A stretch of 17,952 bases of DNA, from the NCBI GenBank assembly GCA_946061345.1, contig CAMGRA010000007.1, positions 1 through 17,952 on the forward strand, read 5' to 3'. The notes under the pieces were generated by a model. That model saw only the letters and a program-made list of their open reading frames with translations. It did not search any database and was not told the DNA's origin. This document shows positions 17,301-17,952 of the stretch, one piece after another. The DNA comes from an uncultured Clostridia bacterium. GTDB taxonomy: Bacteria > Bacillota > Clostridia > Oscillospirales > Oscillospiraceae. The position numbers and the translations under genes are program-made. The first letter of the stretch is position 1, and the number at the start of each line of letters is the position of its first letter.

Positions 17301-17609
17301 ATTGTTGACGGCATCGGCGGCGGACGCTTCGATCCCGAGTCCAACGTGAGCCGTGAGCAGCTGGCCACCATTCTCTACCGCTATGTGAAGAGCCTTGGCC
17401 GGGATGCCGAGAATAAAGCGGATTTTGCAGGTTTTGAGGACGGCGACAAGGTCAGTTCCTGGGCGGCCGACGCGATGAGCTGGGCGGTTGCTGAGGGCAT
17501 CATCGGCGGCTCCAAGGACGGCGGCAAGCTGTATCTGGATCCCCAGGGTGACGCCACTCGTGCGCAGGTCGCGACCATGCTGATGCGCTTACTCCAGAAC
17601 GAAAAATAA
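11358..17609 (+). CDS. Giant surface-anchored NAGPA-type phosphodiester glycosidase / metallophosphoesterase with SLH domains
   Basis: A 2083-residue secreted protein. Residues 1-29 are a signal peptide (ending A-F-A). About 80-310 is a NAGPA domain (phosphodiester glycosidase): AVGVTADGNVV, MLDGSGSAEW with Asp270, and SDGSSRAVGS with Arg299. About 310-500 are Ig/Big-like strands; 500-770 a jelly-roll, carbohydrate-binding-like region; 895-1030 cohesin-like; 1048-1110 SpaA-like. About 1120-1215 is the Fn3-like domain often preceding phosphatases. About 1222-1480 is a calcineurin-type metallophosphoesterase with every metal ligand: Asp1228 (GDVQ), Asp1257, Asn1289-His1290, His1357, His1393 and His1395. 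About 1496-1630 is rich in CxxC pairs; 1720-1820 is Fn3; 1824-1890 FIVAR-like; 1899-2083 three SLH domains. Known NAGPA enzymes cleave GlcNAc-1-phosphodiesters. The likely role is stepwise removal of sugar and phosphate from wall or host phosphoglycans. GGAGGT at 11348-11353 sets the start. It is separated from the upstream SLH gene only by a terminator. Confidence 0.88.
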   Translation: MRKHGFFKRTLSRFLAIAMLACLSATAFAVGEPGEVADGRVFVSNVKTQLAPGAVEHRITTNNSTGKDQNIDFLCEVDLSGTNTIKVMACYAGYLTTDLAGDSTAIDWRMMTLPEQAARAQEYFDAHPDLYPNYKVVGVIVGDTYNMGTGQPTSVLVMNGKTYQGPNGDWYFAIDKDGDPMITNSMDTSNLESAVGGMGLIVQNGKNVARTNDNYTDSSFSRAAVGVTADGNVVTFCTYGNSYPISCGYTWREVADYLIAQGCTDAIMLDGSGSAEWCARYEGADSVVSVSHPSDGSSRAVGSCLLIVSMATPDGVFSRANVTPSTTVYTPNSQVSFSATGSDSAGNAVEVPADAVWALDEGSASMGSIEGNVFTSNGTTGDVTVNLVYNGKVAGSATVTIAKPDSITFAQDMVEMGRNESSDLGLQVRCQNRDVVLKNGDLIWEVTSDDPAVAESIGSVDLNTNLFTSVDTTCTGKITITSAYDSAVTATVSVTVGKEPVKALDFEPVEGKTLQEYYGLDENNYVVGRSGDAETAVAATGLLTRLHYAGRRTNETSVQETARLVSVADGYPVRSGEYALQVNYDFSNCLPGKTEGANVGLSEDLYIPGNPTAIGLWVYVPKNTPNLWLRVRLGIVEPGAATPRYTQFDFGQQINTSFPNRPSDDAVGSFDGTYGGLTECEEGTWVFCQADLTAYKGCSFIIPAGEAIRLMRTDGAADLTYTDPETGVSKTVKQAHGKYLRDGTEVAIENCKGSVYFDDLMFIYGNVNEDTDAPTVTEAKFYENNDAVELKDGATLEWNTAASSHYFSVSFDDAIGASGNKPVGIDYDACFIYLDGELMNGKAGTLVDKSTNSIITYASLSNGEHSLRVLLSDKNGNRTSRTYYFTVKNAEASLPVYSVVTDKETAPLGGEISVTVRASDRTGLTAVTTTVEVENRYAGGGYTVTAAEGYTLGEVSYNEVDSTVTFTVTGDGSLTGEGDVATITFDVDRSLVPGSFFTYAVNSGVTTVSGISGDYHPGFSAAQRRLEVTAPYTVTSDLLYAGMTGGALYVRDQSQNPVANIDVYYVGGEKLGTTDENGKLVLSDERLAAAGSFQVYADGEGGISFNATITVNSVADGSGNVLHTVVDDATTCRNFSWLSPVNANVMLRYADSEAGLAEATAAKVDAQLLRFASGNQVAQANSVQLTGLTPGTTYYYQYSMDGGTTWSEADSFATAQKKDSAKLFVLGDVQAQDTTNIETILAALNEGDYDLGIQTGDLVDSPTNYGQWLESAGLFAALKDQQMLYALGNHEDNMGDDGSLAEAIYQMENKDYYSVEYGNVYVATISYNSQTAYRQALEWLVKDAQASSAQWKILAMHQPTYYTNSTATDNIGMDTLMPAKLQEAGINVVFTGHDHSYARTAALVDGQRAESYDAEKEENIRNDGIVYYICGSSGEKSYPVDKTLPFDFRSLTLDFGAIYLTVDATKDSLVINTYDLVEVEGQLQPTVIDTYTMHAYPCAVSGHVFDETSEYDMTAKTLTCTICGEAITAAGTGYTGRAVCGDGQVYLFNGQVQTGWITIGEEVVHTATNGLLHDTISFTTETCTENGSRYAYCKVCDITKSYGTNVKYHNHSYDENYHCTNTYYDENHQLHECGWTGVDINTLPVKLGFNYGYYKGDDGVRPSVTVTNGDITLIRQSTYGDYVAYYYNNVEIGVAWVHLVAYNSYYGERDVFFEIRPRSVTEIKAEGVGNDSVKLTWEAPLGAEGYWVYQKTGNTMWTRVADVSTTEAEITGLNPSTEYSFRIRAYATVEDTPQRLDGSYNPIYQSLEYSSSLTITTSASDPADYSAVEAAKALVPADLSIYTDASVAALNEALNAVKLGLPVEEQAQVDAWAAAIKAAVKGLVKKADVCDGGESCPGHHFTDMPDAENWAHAGIDFCVEQGLFEGMSETTFEPDTAMSRAMLVTVLWRYEQKPVEGENTFTDVEDDAWYAKAVAWAAKNAIVDGIGGGRFDPESNVSREQLATILYRYVKSLGRDAENKADFAGFEDGDKVSSWAADAMSWAVAEGIIGGSKDGGKLYLDPQGDATRAQVATMLMRLLQNEK

Positions 17610-17670
17610 TCATCCCAAGCGTCACTTGGTCATCGGACAGACAGCCGAAGGACCGGAATGACACAGCAAA

Positions 17671-17700
17671 AGGGCAGCGGCTTGTCTGAGCCGCTGCCCT
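17671..17700. terminator. Perfect 12-bp hairpin downstream of the giant gene
   Basis: AGGGCAGCGGCT (17671-17682) pairs exactly with AGCCGCTGCCCT (17689-17700) around TGTCTG. On the + strand no T-run follows. Read on the minus strand the stem is followed by TTTTGC, so it may work better for a minus-strand gene from the right, or act on both strands. It begins 61 bases after the stop codon. Confidence 0.6.
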
Positions 17701-17952
17701 CGCTGCATATTGCGGAACCATTTTTCTATTGGGCTGGACAAGAAGTACGGTGCTCCCAATACCAACTGTGCATTGCAAATGATAGAATGATCATACTAGT
17801 ACAACGAACAAAAAGTATCTAGCTAAAAAGAATCCCTGTAATCGTTGATATAACACGGGTTATAGGAAATAAAATAGTCAAGAACTTTTTATCTTTTATA
17901 CTAGTAGGCTGTTAAATCTAAAACTTTATAAAGCAGCTTCAAAGGTGGAGCG
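17701..17952. other. Gene-free, AT-rich tail
   Basis: No supported coding region lies here; all frames are broken or lack start context. From 17781 the composition drops sharply (hand count 54 G/C of 172), against well over half elsewhere. The 9-mer ATACTAGTA occurs at 17793-17801 and 17898-17906, and TGATAGAAT at 17780-17788 repeats the -10 motif of two promoters in this window, without a good -35. It may be a long upstream regulatory region or the edge of transferred DNA. No inverted terminal repeats, integrase or tRNA gene is visible. Confidence 0.5.
17875..17902 (+). promoter_or_regulatory. Possible promoter of a gene beginning past the right edge
   Basis: TAGTCA (17875-17880) and TATACT (17897-17902) are 16 bases apart. 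A purine-rich AAAGGTGGAG (17941-17950) near the edge could be a ribosome binding site, so a + strand gene may start just outside the window. Confidence 0.35.

Noticed and set aside
17500..17778. Minus-strand 92-codon frame across the 3' end of the giant gene
   Set aside because: It passes through the perfect hairpin and the SLH coding region, with no motif or RBS.

Overview
The window looks like chromosomal DNA of a Gram-positive gut-type clostridium, most likely Oscillospiraceae (Oscillibacter/Flavonifractor-like). The reasons are the high GC content with strong G/C third-position bias, clear GGAGG-type ribosome binding sites, sigma-A-like promoters, and two secreted proteins carrying S-layer homology (SLH) domains. 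This placement is an inference from style, not from a database match. All genes I can support lie on the + strand.

Layout. (1) 1-137 is the 3' end of a gene that reads like NADP-type glutamate dehydrogenase, closed by a strong hairpin at 154-187. (2) 310-7255 is a tight three-gene operon whose genes overlap by ATGA at both joints. It encodes a very large cytosolic fusion (HD hydrolase, HEAT-like helices, NadD-like nucleotidyltransferase, GNAT-like and phosphoribosyltransferase-like regions), a divergent lactate/malate dehydrogenase-like protein, and a flavodoxin-fold FMN oxidoreductase with a cysteine cluster. (3) 7364-8017 is a HAD phosphatase with its own promoter. (4) 8098-10171 holds a P-loop (AAA_28-like) protein fused to a CYTH-like domain, then a PfkB sugar/nucleoside kinase, probably co-transcribed. 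(5) 10368-17609 is a cell-surface locus. It contains a small acidic SLH protein with five perfect 10-residue repeats, then a terminator, then a 2083-residue secreted protein joining a NAGPA-type phosphodiester glycosidase, adhesive modules, a metallophosphoesterase, Fn3 and FIVAR-like regions, and three SLH domains. (6) 17610-17952 has no gene. It holds a perfect 12-bp hairpin, then an abruptly AT-rich tail (hand count 54 G/C in 172 bases from 17781) that probably contains the promoter and RBS of a gene starting just past the edge.

How the genes may work together. The cytosolic half is rich in nucleotide and cofactor chemistry: nucleotidyl transfer, PRPP-type binding, HD and HAD phosphohydrolases, a CYTH/P-loop phosphate enzyme, a PfkB kinase, and NAD- and FMN-type redox folds. 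This suggests salvage, synthesis or repair of a dinucleotide cofactor or a related metabolite. The surface half suggests stepwise attack on phosphodiester-linked sugars at the cell wall, by a glycosidase and a phosphatase held on one anchored polypeptide. The two candidates for undescribed biology are the 310-7255 operon and the NAGPA-metallophosphoesterase surface protein.
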